DNA of 64,000 bases from Rhodamnia argentea. Its lineage: Eukaryota; Streptophyta; Magnoliopsida; Myrtales; Myrtaceae. Shown here one piece after another: positions 23,901 through 36,042 of this stretch; position 1 is the stretch's first letter, and every line of letters starts with the position of its first letter. The DNA lies in assembly GCF_020921035.1 (NCBI RefSeq), contig NC_063155.1, positions 29,939,294 to 30,003,293 of the forward strand, read 5' to 3'. The notes beneath the pieces are model-generated. The model was given only the letters and a program-made list of their open reading frames with translations. It made no database searches and was not told the DNA's origin. The translations under genes were made by a program, and so were the position numbers.

Positions 23901-25680
23901 TTGAACAGGTTTTGCTGAATGTGGTTGCATAAATAAGTTGAGCTTCCGGACCAAATTTGTTGGTCAATTTATTTTCTTCTTCTCTTCTACCCTTCTTCCT
24001 TAGCTACTTCACACTAGTTGGATCTGTAATAGTCCACCATATCCCAACAGATGCTTAAGATGCATTGTTGCTGTATTTTGTGCGATATTGTAGTTTCAAG
24101 TTGAGCTGTTACAACCGAACTAGCTTCTCTATCAGAAATCTTGTGTTTTTCTGTTGTACCGCAAGTTTATGGTGGAGGAGGATTCCTTGTCCTTCAGTTT
24201 GTTTTGCCATGCTTCAATGGCCTTCTCATCTCTTTGAGTTCCACATGAACAAGATACAAGGGTTAATCATCATTTCCTTACCTGAACTTATGTACATCTG
24301 TTGCAGAACAGAGCTCCTTGCCAGACAGCGAGCCTGATGAGGAACACAGTCAGGTAGATGGCAGAGTGTGTGCATTTTGCTGAATGTAAACCTTCCTCAA
24401 TCGATGCTAATAAGTGAGTTCCCTTGTATCCTCATTGTTTTCTACTGCCTTTTTGCAGAATGCCACTTTGGACTTTGAGGTTTCTATGAAGGAAAACAAT
24501 GAAGCAAGTAAAGGAAACGTAAGGCATTTTTGTCACTTTTTATCTTCTACTGTGCAGGAAATTACATCTTGGATAAGTAAGTTTATGGTGGATCTTGTAT
24601 ATTTCAGATGACAGTGGGAAAACTTATGGAATCTTATGAAAGTTGCATATCTACTTTGAGGAAGTCCCAGTCTCTCCGCCGCATCTCTTCCTTGAAGAGA
24701 GTCTCACCTGCAAATTTTACAAAAGAGGTGTGGTCAACTTTACGCTTTTGCTTCTTGAAAGAAGCGATGCTAATTTTTCTTTGACTTAAATTTACATAAT
24801 TCTTACCCCAGATACACTATATATTAGGTTTGCTGAAAATGAAATGCTTCTGTCAAAAGAACGATTATATAAGAGATTTACTATTCACATGGAAATGAGA
24901 GACAGGATGTTCACATTTTAACCGCATGTTTCCATCACTCACATACCAAGTTGTCTAGAATTGACTTGTCCATTGCGTTGATAAAATTTTTACTTAGGAT
25001 TGTTGCTTTGTAGCTTCTCCTGTTATATCTGGATATTATCATATATGTTGTGTCACAATTTTAACAGCTGCTACTAAAAGATTTTTGAAGTGTTGTGCAT
25101 ATATTAGTCTAATTCTTTCTGAATAAAACTAAATGTTCGCTTTGCCCTGCATGAGATTTTTACTATGCTTGGTTAGTTCATTTGAAAGAGTTCCTCCAGT
25201 CCAACCCTGTTGCTCTTTTTTTATTTCTTTGGATACATATCCGCGTATTTCCTGCAAATTTTGAGAAACTTTGAATCTGCAGTCGCGTCGTCAGGTCGGT
25301 GGAGCGGTGCTTCAGGAGATAAAATCACTGAATAATCTTGATTTGGAGCTCTATGAGTATGCTAAGGATATTTTTGCTCAACAACATAGACGGACCGCCC
25401 AGAATTCTGCCGTCACAGTTAAGTATTCAGCCTTGTGCAGCCATAAGAAGGGGAAATTTTTTAATAAATTTCTTTGGCCAATCCTACTCTGATAAGCACA
25501 ACCGAGTGTGTAACGTTTCGTCATTTTATTTTGCAGGAGAAATTAGAGAACATGATAACCAGTTCATATGGGACTTCTCAGTGGATTCGCGTTTTCTTAT
25601 TCTTGCCCATCATGTTGCTTCTCATATTCTTTTTTCTTTTTGTAAATGCAAGGAGAAGAACATCTAAAGTGAAGATATGA
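20994..25680 (+). CDS. TPST: Tyrosylprotein sulfotransferase (TPST), copy 2, intact
   Basis: Predicted 495-residue Golgi enzyme that transfers sulfate from PAPS to tyrosines of secreted peptides (PSK, RGF/GLV, PSY and CIF types in Arabidopsis). Exons: 20994-21048, 21422-21587, 21692-21763, 21843-22137, 22451-22591, 23486-23590, 23703-23850, 24307-24353, 24459-24518, 24608-24727, 25283-25417, 25537-25680. Residues 1-21 form a signal peptide. PRTGGRTYFH (64-73) is the 5'-phosphosulfate loop. TILRHPVDRVFSTYE (126-140) is the 3'-phosphate motif, and STLDIWPWKYLVPWM follows. A C-terminal membrane helix at about 464-484 precedes the short basic tail RRRTSKVKI, giving the type I topology known for plant TPST. 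The Arabidopsis enzyme has 500 residues. Copies 1 and 3 have Asp where this copy has His130; other sulfotransferases tolerate His there. Confidence 0.95.
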
Positions 25681-27822
25681 ATGTAATTGCTTCTCGAAAA
25701 TTATTACATATCGCAAGGTCTAAAGTCTCTCTAGGTGGTAGAAAGAGATTAATTTTGATACGGCCACGATATGGTACATGTTATGTCTCCGGTAAAAAGA
25801 AGGGTTCTTTAGATGATGCTTTATTTTCCTGATAGAAGAGAGTCCTTTTATTACGCTTTGCTTCTATATATAGCCTCCCCTTTGCTTCTCAGTTTGTTTG
25901 TTAACCCCTCTTTCATGTTGAATTGATAGCCACTGAATCCAAAGTTAGAGGCTAGCACTCCATTCAATTTCTTTTCTTGGGTTGAAATTTAGTTGTGCCT
26001 TTGTCTTGCCGATACGCCCCATGACCTGTAGTATGATATGAAGCTAATGCATTTATTACCATTCCACGAGCCATTTGAAAGCAAATTCAAGAGGCTTTAA
26101 GTGCTGCTACATAGTAATTGATTAGATCTGTTTGAAGCCCTTATAATTTATCCTCATGAATTCTAATCAATTTTGTTATACTCCTGTCTTTGTGCCAACT
26201 TTTAAGTCAGACCGCAAGGTCCCTCATTTAATAATCTGCAGTTTTAAGGAATTTATGGAAAGGTGAATTTAAGATCTGGTCTCAACACGGGAGTACCAAG
26301 GCTACTTTGTAACCATTATTCGATATGGTCCGTTATGAAGATTACACTTAAGGAGAGAATTAACTCTTCAATTGGTAACGAATTTATAATGCCGCTTTAA
26401 TTGGAAAAATTAGTAAGCGCCATAATTATAAGTTATTGCTACGCTTCTCTCCTTACCATATCTGCAAATTTCTCTCCACCCTTCTTATTGCACCCAGATC
26501 TGAGCTGTTTCCCTTGGACCATTGTCCATTTCTCTCGTTGAGATATAGCTGAAATTAGTTCATGAGTCGTAGTTGAGAACAACGCTATAAGGTTAGATCT
26601 TATGTCACAAGGTTTGAAGCCTTCCGACATGCTCATGCGTGATTGAAATGAAACCCAAGTTGAGTTGCTTGTTGGAATTTACTTGGTTTATGAATAAAAT
26701 TTTGCTGGTGAAAACACGTTCATCGTAGGGTTACTGGGTTAGTTCGTTTTCCTTAAGAAATTTCATTGGCTTAGACCATGCAATTCAGTAGTCAGATTCA
26801 TGATACTCCATAGGTCGTCTGTTCATATTTAGACAGATTTATAAAAATAAATACCATATACAAAATTCAAATTAAGAAGTAAGAATATTTCTTGCCCTTA
26901 CCACCCACCTGGGTGGCGCCGCTGGTTCGCGCACTCTTCCTCTCGCAAAAGGTCGAGTGTTCGAATCCCAGGGGCGTCGCAGGGTGACTTACCCGGTGGC
27001 ACGTGTGTGCTGACTAGCACGTGTTGCCCCCGGGGTTTACCTCCCGGCTGCCGGCCGTGCGGGGGTTCCTTGGATCACAAAAAAATATATATTTCTTGCC
27101 CTTTATTATAGGCTTATCAACGTTTACTGTGTTCTAACTTTTCTTTTCGTTTTTTAAGTTCTGATGATACTGCAGCATTTTACTTGGATAAATTGTACTT
27201 TTTAAACTAGTTTTTGACTGCAACGCTGCACAAACACAATTGCTCCATCTAATCAAGGCTCCCCCATTGGATTAACAATGCCTATTACTCAAGTTATCTC
27301 CTCAGTGAAGATGATTCAGGCCATCATAATCTCATTTCTTTTGAAACATTTACTAAGCATGAAGAATAATCCGAACAAAATTGAAAATGGAAACAAGTTA
27401 GGTCTCCAATAGTAAATTTGGTTGATCGTTTTCACAGTGACTGGTATCCTACAGGGCAGACATGGTGACAACTGACAAGAACCAAACTAGAGAAAGCTCG
27501 GGTATGAAAGCTCTTGCCTTTCATTTTGGTTGGAGCATCAAGATATACAAAATTGAGCTCCAGGGCTTTTCCATATATCGGCTAATGCACCGGAACCTTT
27601 TGTTTTGACAAAAGTTTAGTGGATTATCTGATGGATGTTATTAAAGACAGTTCTAAATTGGAAAAGGACTTTGGCACTGATCTAGTACACATTGGAATTA
27701 CAAACATTAGAAGAAAGTCCAATTTTTTCGATTGTTTTTGTTAGTAATGTTCTTGTTGGCCTCACAAAAACTTGTCTGTTGATTTCTTGTCAAAATTTTG
27801 TACGAGCAGGTGTTGGAATAGG
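25681..27822. other. Intergenic DNA between TPST copies 2 and 3
   Basis: No gene. Most of it matches the flank after copy 1 (15811-16870), and it is interrupted by a SINE at 26900-27088. The last ~300 bases match the leader-intron region of the other copies, but the leader exon seen before copy 2 (20120-20435) has no counterpart here. Confidence 0.6.
26885..27103 (+). mobile_element. tRNA-derived SINE with perfect 15-bp target-site duplications
   Basis: ATATTTCTTGCCCTT occurs at 26885-26899 and again at 27089-27103, framing a ~189-bp GC-rich body in AT-rich DNA. The 5' part has a tRNA-like A box (GGTGGCGCCGCTGGTTCGCGC) read loosely from about 26911, and a clear B box, GGTCGAGTGTTCGAATCCC (26951-26969). 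A tRNA-unrelated region follows, ending in TTGGATCAC and an A-rich tail. The equivalent spot after TPST copy 1 (about 16225-16245) lacks the element and the duplication, so insertion came after the unit was duplicated. It is not a tRNA gene: no acceptor-stem or anticodon-arm pairing is apparent. Confidence 0.9.
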
Positions 27823-30800
27823 ATGAGGCTGATGGATCCTACTCCGAGCCTGAGGTTTGCTATTTTGCTGATTCTTCTTGGATTGAGTACGTGTGAGCAC
27901 ATTCTGATTTCTGAATCCCATCTTCATTTTTCACTCTCTTCTATTTCTTTCTCTCCTTGTGATGTTAAACGTTGTATTATGGCTTTGTTTGTAAGTGAGG
28001 GTGATAGGTAGGAATGTTTTGTGCGATTCGTGAAGTTATGATCCGTGACATTGAGTAAGGAAATCCGCTTACTGACTTGAAATTGAGTAGCTGTTTCCCT
28101 GCCTTTATTGTCCAGTTGGGATCTAAATGCTATTGCAATCAGTGCTTTGTAATGAACTCCACATACTCTGGGGATGAAAGTTGGTGCGAGTCACCAGATT
28201 GTCTGGGGAACTAATTAGGGGACCAACATGAACAATTTTGACCTCTAACTTCCCTGGATTCTCTATCAGCTAATGCTTTTCCACAGAAAAGGGATTTTGG
28301 GCATTGTGAGAGTGTAGTGAAGAGGTGGACTTCTTCTGCACCTAGTCTAGAAGTTAAGGCAGACAATCACGCCCTGCGAGATTTGCTGTTCTTCCTCCAT
28401 GTTCCGAGAACAGGAGGTCGCACATACTTCCACTGGTAATTCAAATCTCTTTTGGTGCAGTGCATGCCCGTAGATATCAGGGGCATTGAATCAGGTATGC
28501 ACTGGTGTAATTCCTTCTTGCTAAATTCATACTCGCAGTTTCTTGCACAAGCTGTATTCTGGTGCTCTGGAATGCCCTCGCTCTTATGACAAATTGAATT
28601 TTGATCCCAGGTATTACCTTTTTCCCTGTTTGGACATTTGTGTTGTAATCAATCTGTGATGTTTAACCCGATTCTCTTCTTTTGTGTAGCAAGCGAAAGT
28701 GCAGCTTGTTGGTCTCTCATGATGACTACAGCTTGGTGTCGAAACTTCCCAAAGATAGAACATCAGTGGTGACCATACTAAGAGACCCCATTGATCGTGT
28801 TTTCAGTACATACGAATTATCGGTGGAGCTAGCGACTGAATTTTTGGCATACCCTAATTTAACTTCGGCCACAACGACGGCTGGAAGCTTGAGCTCCAAG
28901 ACAAGTACACTGGATATATGGCCGTGGAAGTATCTAGTTCCTTGGATGAAAGAAGACCTATTTGCAAGGGTACGCTGGTTATCTGAGATGATGCTATATC
29001 TCCTCATATTTTTCGTACATCAATGATCATCCGATATTTCTGGTCTCTACTGATTTTCGTCAGAGACCTTTCATGACTTTAAGGGCATGCTGCAAAGATA
29101 TGAATCTGATGTATAGAGAAAAGAAAAAATTCATCGTTGCCATAGATAGAGTTGGATGCTTCACTTGTTTGTTTTGTGGATGAAGTAATCTAAGCCGATA
29201 AATCTCCTTGGATGGAGCTGCTAGATAATTCTGGGTTAGAGAGGGAGAGCTGTATAGGAATCATGTTCTACAACTTGATTGTAGGCTATATTTACTTTTA
29301 AGTTATCAGATGTTTGATCACATGTTATATGCTTCCATTTCATGTGGATTTTCGGGCAACCTCTCTCTCTATACAGAGAGATGCAAGAAGAAGAGGATCA
29401 AGGGATACCTACAGCAGCGACCCATACAATATGGAGGACATTGTAATCCCATTGCATAAGTTTATCAAGGATCCTATTTCACAAGATATAATTCACAATG
29501 GGGCCACGTTTCAGGTTAGTTGAATTTGTACAAATCTGTGTTCGCGTCAGTTTCATTCTGTTCCATTTCTGGCTGCCTTAAATTCTGCTGAAGGAAGCTC
29601 CCAAGTGATAGGGAAAGCAACCATTGGCTTGATAACGGTTCTTCATTAATTTCTTGAGGATAATTGCTACTCTTTAGTAAAAATTTGTTCAATGCCTTGC
29701 ATGTAATGTAAGTCTAGTGTAGTAATTTGCATCAACTTGTCGTGAAGAGGAACAGAACGTGAGAGGATGCCTGGAACATAGGAGCTTCTTTGTTTGATGC
29801 GAGGGTAACATTTTCACATGCTTGTTCACAGAGCTCTTCTTGCAGCTGCACCTGTCGATGAACTACAGTTGTATTGGGTTTCTCATAACATTTCTGAGGC
29901 ACATCTTTGTGTTCCGAAGAGGCTTGTTATTTGGTTCATAAACATGTGGGAAGATTTCAATTCATAATTCTTTGTAGTTCTCTTGTTGACATATTCAGGT
30001 GGTTTAGATTTTTTGGCATGCCACTGATGAAAAGTCATTAACTCCACCTGATGTATGCAAACTAGTATTTCCGCTAGAATTTGCTTCTGATGATCACAGA
30101 TGTGAAGAGACTGGTGCTCTTTCTGCTGCTTATGACAACTAAAAGATTAATCCTCACTTTTTTCAATGCCCCACAAAAATTCTACTAAATCTGTGCTCAC
30201 TTTCTGGTGTCTAAAATCTGTCCTGTCTGTATATGAGATTCCGTATACCTTGCAATCTAGTACAAGGTGGCCTCAGTAGACCAATTTCTGGCTAAATCTT
30301 CTTGCTAACAGGTTGCAGGGTTAACTAACAATTCGTATTTTCCGGAGTCACGTGAAGTACGTCACTGTGTTACGCAGCATAAAGTACTAGGTCAACATGT
30401 CCTTGAAGTTGCAAAGGTCAGTAAAATTGGTTATCAGGGTGTCATGGGTCATGCTCTTATGTTGTTTTCCTGATATACTATCAAGCCTTTGAGGTTGTGA
30501 TCGTGGTAGATAATTGTAAATCTTGCAGAGGAGATTGGATAATATGCTATATGTTGGTCTCACCGAGGACCATAAGAAATCTGCAACAATGTTTGCAGAT
30601 GTGGTTGGTGCACAAGCAATTTCCCAACTGAAAGGATCTAGCTCCGGTGTGGAGACTGCGTCTACAAATGAATCAGGTTCATGTTGTGCTACTAGTACTG
30701 CTTCTAGCCTCTAGGTACTGTTTGTCAGTGCATTTGAACAGGTTTTGCTGAATATAGTTTAATAGATAAGTTATAACTCCAGATCAAATGTGGTCCTCAT

Positions 30801-32588
30801 TAATTTTCTTCTCCTCTTCAACCATTCTTCCTATGCTAGTCCGTCACAGTGTTGGACCTCTAATTGTCCCTGCATACCCAAATTGATATGCTTAAGATGC
30901 GTTGTTTTAAGCAACAAATGCAGTATCCACTTGGAACATTTCCCAACGTACCATATAACTAGCTCTCCATCAGAATCCTAGTGGTGTTAATGGTATAGGT
31001 AAAATTTCTCTTAACATTACCGTTTAACGTCAAGTTTATGGAAAAAGGAGCATTCATAGTCCTTCAGTTTGCTTTGCCATGCTTCGATGACCTTCTCATC
31101 TACTTTATGTTCTAGGAGAACAACATAGATACTCTTCGATTTATCATGATTTGCTTTCCTGAAGTTATGCACATCTGCTGCAGAACAGAGCTCCTTGTCA
31201 GATAGCAAGTCTGACGATGATCAGAGTCAGGTAAATAGCGGCAGAATGTGTGCATTTCGCTGAATGTGAGCTTTCCTCAATTGAAGCTAATAACTGAGCT
31301 TCCTTGTACGTCATTGTCTTCTACTGCCCTTTTACAGAATGTCCCTCCAGATGTTGAGGTTTCTGCAGTGGGAAAAGATGGAGCAAGTAACAAAAACGTA
31401 AGGCCTTTTTTATCATGTAAGATCTTCCAATATACAAGGCAATCACATCTTGGATAAACAAGTTCATGCAAGATTTTGTACTTGTCAGATGACAGAGGGA
31501 GAACTTAAGGAATCTTACGAAAGTTGTGTTTCTTCTTTTAGCGACGCCCAGTCCCACCGCCACATCTCTGCCTTGAAGAAAATATCCCCTGTGAATTTCA
31601 CGAAAGAGGTGTGTTCAAATTCATGCTTTTCCATCTTGAAAGTAGCAATGCTACTTTTTTGGGCCAGCAAATGAGCAGTGCTAATTGTTCTTTCATTTGC
31701 GTTCACGTATTTTTACCCCTAACACAAGACATCATAAGTTTGCCATATTGCTTCTGTCAAAAGCAAGATGATATAGGAGGTTTTACTATTCACTAGGAAA
31801 TGAGAGAGAGGAGCTTCACATTTTATCCGCATGATTCCCTCGACTGCATACTTAAGTTGTCAGGAATTGACTTTTTGATTATTTTGACTCAGCATTGTTG
31901 CTGTAGCTTTTCGGGATAGATCTGGTTGTAATTATTAAAGTTGAATACGTGGTATCTGTGATAATTTAACTAAATACTCCTGTGAAGTGTCGGACATATA
32001 TTCGTAAGTGATCTAGCTCTCTCGTAGCTCACTCTTGGACAATGCTAAATGCTGGCTTTGTCCTGCATATGACATTGTTGCTATGCTTGGTTAGTTGGTG
32101 CCAAAGATCTCCTTCAGTCCAACCAGGTTCCTCTCTGAATTGCTTTGGATGCATTTGAGCATATTCTCTGCTAAATTTTAGGGTTCTTTGAATCTGCAGT
32201 CGCGTCGTCAGGTCCCTGAAGCGGTTCTTCAGGAGATAAAATCGCTCAATAACCTTGATGTGGAGCTGTATGAGTATGCTAAGGAAATTTTCGCGCAGCA
32301 AAACAGACGGACAACCGAGAAGTCCACTCTCACAGTTAAGTATCCAGACCCGCGCTGACATAAAAAGGGAAAAAAATCCATTATATTTGTCAACCGGTCC
32401 TCCTAGTGTCAAAATAAGCACAATGGTGTTAATTTATCTTGCAGGAGAAATTTGGGAGCATGATAAGCAGCGCATATGGCACTTCACAGAGGAGTCGCCT
32501 TTTCGTATTCTTGCCCGTCATATTGCTCCTTATTTCCTGTATTCTTTCTGTAAATGCAAGGAGAAGAACATCAAAAGTGAAGATATGA
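27823..32588 (+). CDS. TPST: Tyrosylprotein sulfotransferase (TPST), copy 3, intact
   Basis: Predicted 492-residue paralogue of copy 2 with the same 12-exon structure: 27823-27886, 28270-28435, 28539-28610, 28690-28969, 29377-29514, 30312-30416, 30529-30676, 31184-31230, 31338-31397, 31489-31608, 32200-32334, 32445-32588. Exon 1 offers two in-frame ATGs (27823 and 27832); the second matches the start of copy 2. The co-substrate loop PRTGGRTYFH (67-76) and TILRDPIDRVFSTYE are intact. Relative to copy 2 it lacks five residues before STLDIWPWKYLVPWM and one in exon 5. The membrane helix and the tail RRRTSKVKI are kept. It is the most diverged of the three, so it separated before copies 1 and 2 did. 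The frame is intact throughout, suggesting function; expression is unknown. Confidence 0.93.
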
Positions 32589-33927
32589 ATGTAAGTGCAT
32601 TTCGAAAAAAATATTTCGGATCACAAAGTCTAAAGTCTCTCTAGGTGGTTGAAAGAGATTAGATCCAGCCACGATGCAGGATAGGTTGGCCCTGGCCCAG
32701 CTCTGTAAAAAGAAAATCAATCTTTAGGTGATACTTTCGTCTACTTTTCTGAGAGAAGGTAGTCATTTACCTTCGCTTCTCAATGCAACCTTCACTCTGT
32801 TCCTCAATGTGATTGTAACCCCATTTCGGGTTGAACTGATAGCTACTGAATCTCAACTTAAGAGGCTCAAAAATCTTTCCAACTTTTTTTTCCCTTAGCT
32901 TAGTTTTACCTTGCCAATGTGCTCCATGTGTTTCCTTGATGGTAACCAGATCAAGAGCAAGAGCTTTTCCGCGGTCAGGTGTTCAGGATCAATTCTGAAT
33001 GAGGAATCGTAGCTTAAATCCTCTATCATGCTCTCATTGACATTATTGCCCATCACGTACCAACATTTGGGTCCGGATCATTGCTTAAATTCGGTATACC
33101 GTTCGAAACACCTCTATCGCATGGACCAAAATCACAACGCTGGTGGTTTTTCTCCATTTAGGGCTAGTTTATATTCTCCATCTTAATCTTATAATGTTGT
33201 ACTGTTTATATACATTTCATCAAATGGGATTAGTACTTGCTTCTTGCACTCTTCCCGTCACGTATGATGTTTGGTCACATGTTCGCACGACAAACTTATC
33301 CTAAATTAGTTTAATCACACAAGGGAGCGGAAAAACTCATTTAATTACGGATTTTTCAAGAACCCGAAATTCGGCCAAAAAGAAAAAACAAAAAAAAGAC
33401 CCGTGTATAGGGTCACTGTAGTATCTATCATTAAGGGTGCTTTCAATTCAAGCAAGTGGATAAGTATTCAATCCCTAATAGAAATCTACAGCCGAATCCA
33501 ATCTTATTCATCGCGGTATTACCTAACATTTATTCTATGTAGTTACCAAATGCTCCAAACTTCATCAACCCTTCTTAGGGGAAACAAGTACGAATGCAAT
33601 AAATTAAACATCACATTGAGTTTTCCCGATCCTAAAAAGACTCCTCAATTTCTTCCCAATTAAGGAATAAATCCCAGTATTTATCTAGAACAAAGATTTG
33701 GTCTTCCTGGGAGTCGCAGTGGCAGTGACTGTAATCTTTAATTGGATAAGGCAAAGCACACGTGATAATTCATGATCTTAAATATCAATTTTACCTGTCG
33801 ACGGGCAGAATCTTTTTTCCTTATAATCTGCGATTCGAAAAAGGACTTCCTTTTTGCCGTATATGTATATATACATGTGCAAGTAAAGACAGTCTAAACG
33901 TGAGTTTTGCCGTGCCTCTAGTCAAGG
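32589..33927. other. Intergenic DNA between TPST copy 3 and the GATA gene
   Basis: No coding sequence with recognisable similarity on either strand. The first ~300 bases are probably the 3' UTR and flank of TPST copy 3. The rest is AT-rich DNA and the promoter region of the GATA gene, with no repeat structure I could define. Confidence 0.5.
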
Positions 33928-35505
33928 ATGACACTTTCTTCCACAGGTCACTTCGTGGGTACGTCAGGCTCTTGGTTCTTGACGAACTTCACTGATGTCT
34001 CCGATGAATTCTTCGACTGGTTGGATTTCTTCTGTGATGAAGATGATACTAAAGACCGTAAGATGAAAGCGGGACAAAGGGATGCTGCATTAGTCCCAAA
34101 ACATTGTTCCGATTTCTCATCGCCGAGTCGGAGTTGGACAAATGAATTTGGTGCTAATTCGTGCGATTACGCTTCCAAACTGCCGAGAAATCCCTTTCAG
34201 GTGAGCATTTTCCCTATGAAAAGAGAAAAAGTGAAATTCTTAGCATTTCTTTTGGGTCCTAGAGTCTCTTCACTTTGTATGTATCGCATGGAAAAGATAA
34301 CTAGAGAGGACATAACTGCAGCTGTGGAATTGGGGGGAATATCACGTTCTGGCGGGCAGAGCGGAAAAGATTTGTGAACTACAAGTTTGGAGTCCAGAAG
34401 AGAAGATTCGATGAATTTGTGGATTGGGTAAAGATAGGAGTAAAAAGTAGCACTGCAGTGCCAAAGTGAACATGACATAATCAACAGTCAATTGAAAAAG
34501 AAAATAACAATACATGCAACAAGCTGTATTTGTTTCAATAGACACAGTCTGCATCGTTGCAAAGGATTTAATTGCCACGGAAGCAATAGTTTCACGACCA
34601 CTTTAGCTGCCTGTCACTGGAGTTGCTTCTAGGATAGAAATGTTAATTGTTGGGGAAAAAGATCACTAAATGGATGAACTTGCTGTATGGCTTTTCACAT
34701 AGGGTAAATATCCTACCCTCCTTGGACACTCCAAGGACTGCCTGGAAGTGTGATTGTCACGTCATCATTCTCTGTTGTTCATCATGAGATCCCTATGCTC
34801 ATTCGATTAATCATCGAACCCCAGTGGAGGCTCTCGCCCTTCTTTTCTTGAAATCTGATTTCGTGTCCAGGTCAAGCAAAGACGTATACCACAAGTTCTG
34901 CCAAGCCAAGTTGAGGATAATACTCCAGGTGGTCAACAAGCCACGCTAATCAAGTCTCCAAGTCCGGTCTCAGTCCTGGAGATCAACAGAAGCTTTAACA
35001 CACCTGAAATCTTGGCAGCCAACACCTCCAGCCTCTCTTACCCAGAGAAACGCCCTCGTGGTAAACAATAGGGTCTAGTTGTAATCTTAGAGTCACTATC
35101 CCTTCACCAACTTCAATCCTCTGCTGCTTTCAACTCTAAACACTCGCTCTTAAATCATGAGCAGAATCTCCTCTCCATGAAAAGCCATGGGACCCTGCCA
35201 AAAGGAGAAGAAAGGAGGAGGATCAGTCTCTGCAGCAGCCGGATCAACCAAGAAGATGTGTGCATTGCGCAGCAACCGGGTCCCCAATGTGGAGGGTGGG
35301 GCCCAATGGGCCCAAAACTCTCTGCAATGCTTGTGGCATCCGTTACAAGACAGGTCGCCTCTTTCCAGAGTACCGTCCGATTGCAAGTCCAACATATGTC
35401 CCTTCTCTGCATTCACATTTTCACAAGAAGGTAATTAGAATTAGGGAGGCCACAAATTGTGAGCACACGGAAGTTGCAGCAAATACTCAGAGGCCATCAC
35501 AGTAA
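33928..35505 (+). CDS. GATA-type zinc-finger transcription factor, three exons
   Basis: Predicted 268-residue DNA-binding protein. Exons 33928-34200, 34871-35060 and 35162-35505 join in frame. The single plant GATA finger spans about residues 187-212, C-x2-C-x18-C-x2-C (CVHC, then CNAC). It is followed by [15 protein letters not shown], the hallmark of plant subfamily A GATA factors. A basic stretch, KRRRK (168-172), precedes it as a likely nuclear signal. The N-terminus has an acidic segment, [16 protein letters not shown]. The finger is slightly unusual, with [13 protein letters not shown] where most members have TPQWRxGPxGPKT. The body is shorter than typical members, which run above 300 residues. 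A pyrimidine-rich CCACAG just after the chosen ATG (ending 33947) could be an acceptor for an upstream first exon, so the start is less certain than the rest. Confidence 0.85.
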
Positions 35506-36042
35506 GGAAATATAGAGCCATGCTTCTAGCTAGATAGTTCTTCTTTCCTTCTCTCCATGTACATATTGTCTTTAGGCAAGCCTAAATCCATACATGTGCA
35601 ATGATTGCGTTGACAGATGATCATAAAGTGCATAGTTGATAGTTTGCACAGATTATTCGATGGTTATGGGACATTCACCTGCTTTCTTTTCCAGAATTTT
35701 AGTTTTTTGATGAGTGAAATCAACTTAGTCCGAAGCAAAGTTAAAAACCTGAGATCTATCGTGAAAACTATATCGCGCACTATTCGCAAATGGTATAAGC
35801 ATTTAAAAAGAAATATCGCACATCTTACCTTAACATGGTATCCAATGAAATCCCTCTAGGCCATTTATGGCTTTCCCTTCTGGAAAAATAAATTGTTTCA
35901 ACCATTGTCGCTCCAACACGTATCCGATCGACAGTGCGATTGCAAAACATGTCTGTTGTCCAACCTTCTCCAAAAAAGTGGCAGAGTACATGCTGATTTA
36001 GATCCCAGAGGACACACACCAACCACCTCACAGGGAAGAAAA
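35506..36042. other. Space between converging GATA and PPR genes
   Basis: The two genes converge here, so this ~540-base gap should hold both 3' UTRs. I see no other gene or repeat. Confidence 0.55.

Larger units (their letters stand above)
18827..27720 (+). repeat. Duplicated unit B of the TPST cluster
   Basis: Counterpart of unit A (8873-16870), carrying the intact TPST copy 2. It is longer mainly because of extra AT-rich DNA before the gene (about 19150-20050) and a SINE after it (26900-27088). Its right end continues without a break into TPST copy 3. Confidence 0.8.

Noticed and set aside
26900..27088. Possible tRNA gene
   Set aside because: Only the A and B boxes resemble a tRNA; the arms do not pair and the element ends in an A-rich tail with target duplications, so it is a SINE.
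35150..35416. Minus-strand open frames over the GATA exon 3
   Set aside because: They are the antisense shadow of the conserved zinc-finger coding sequence.
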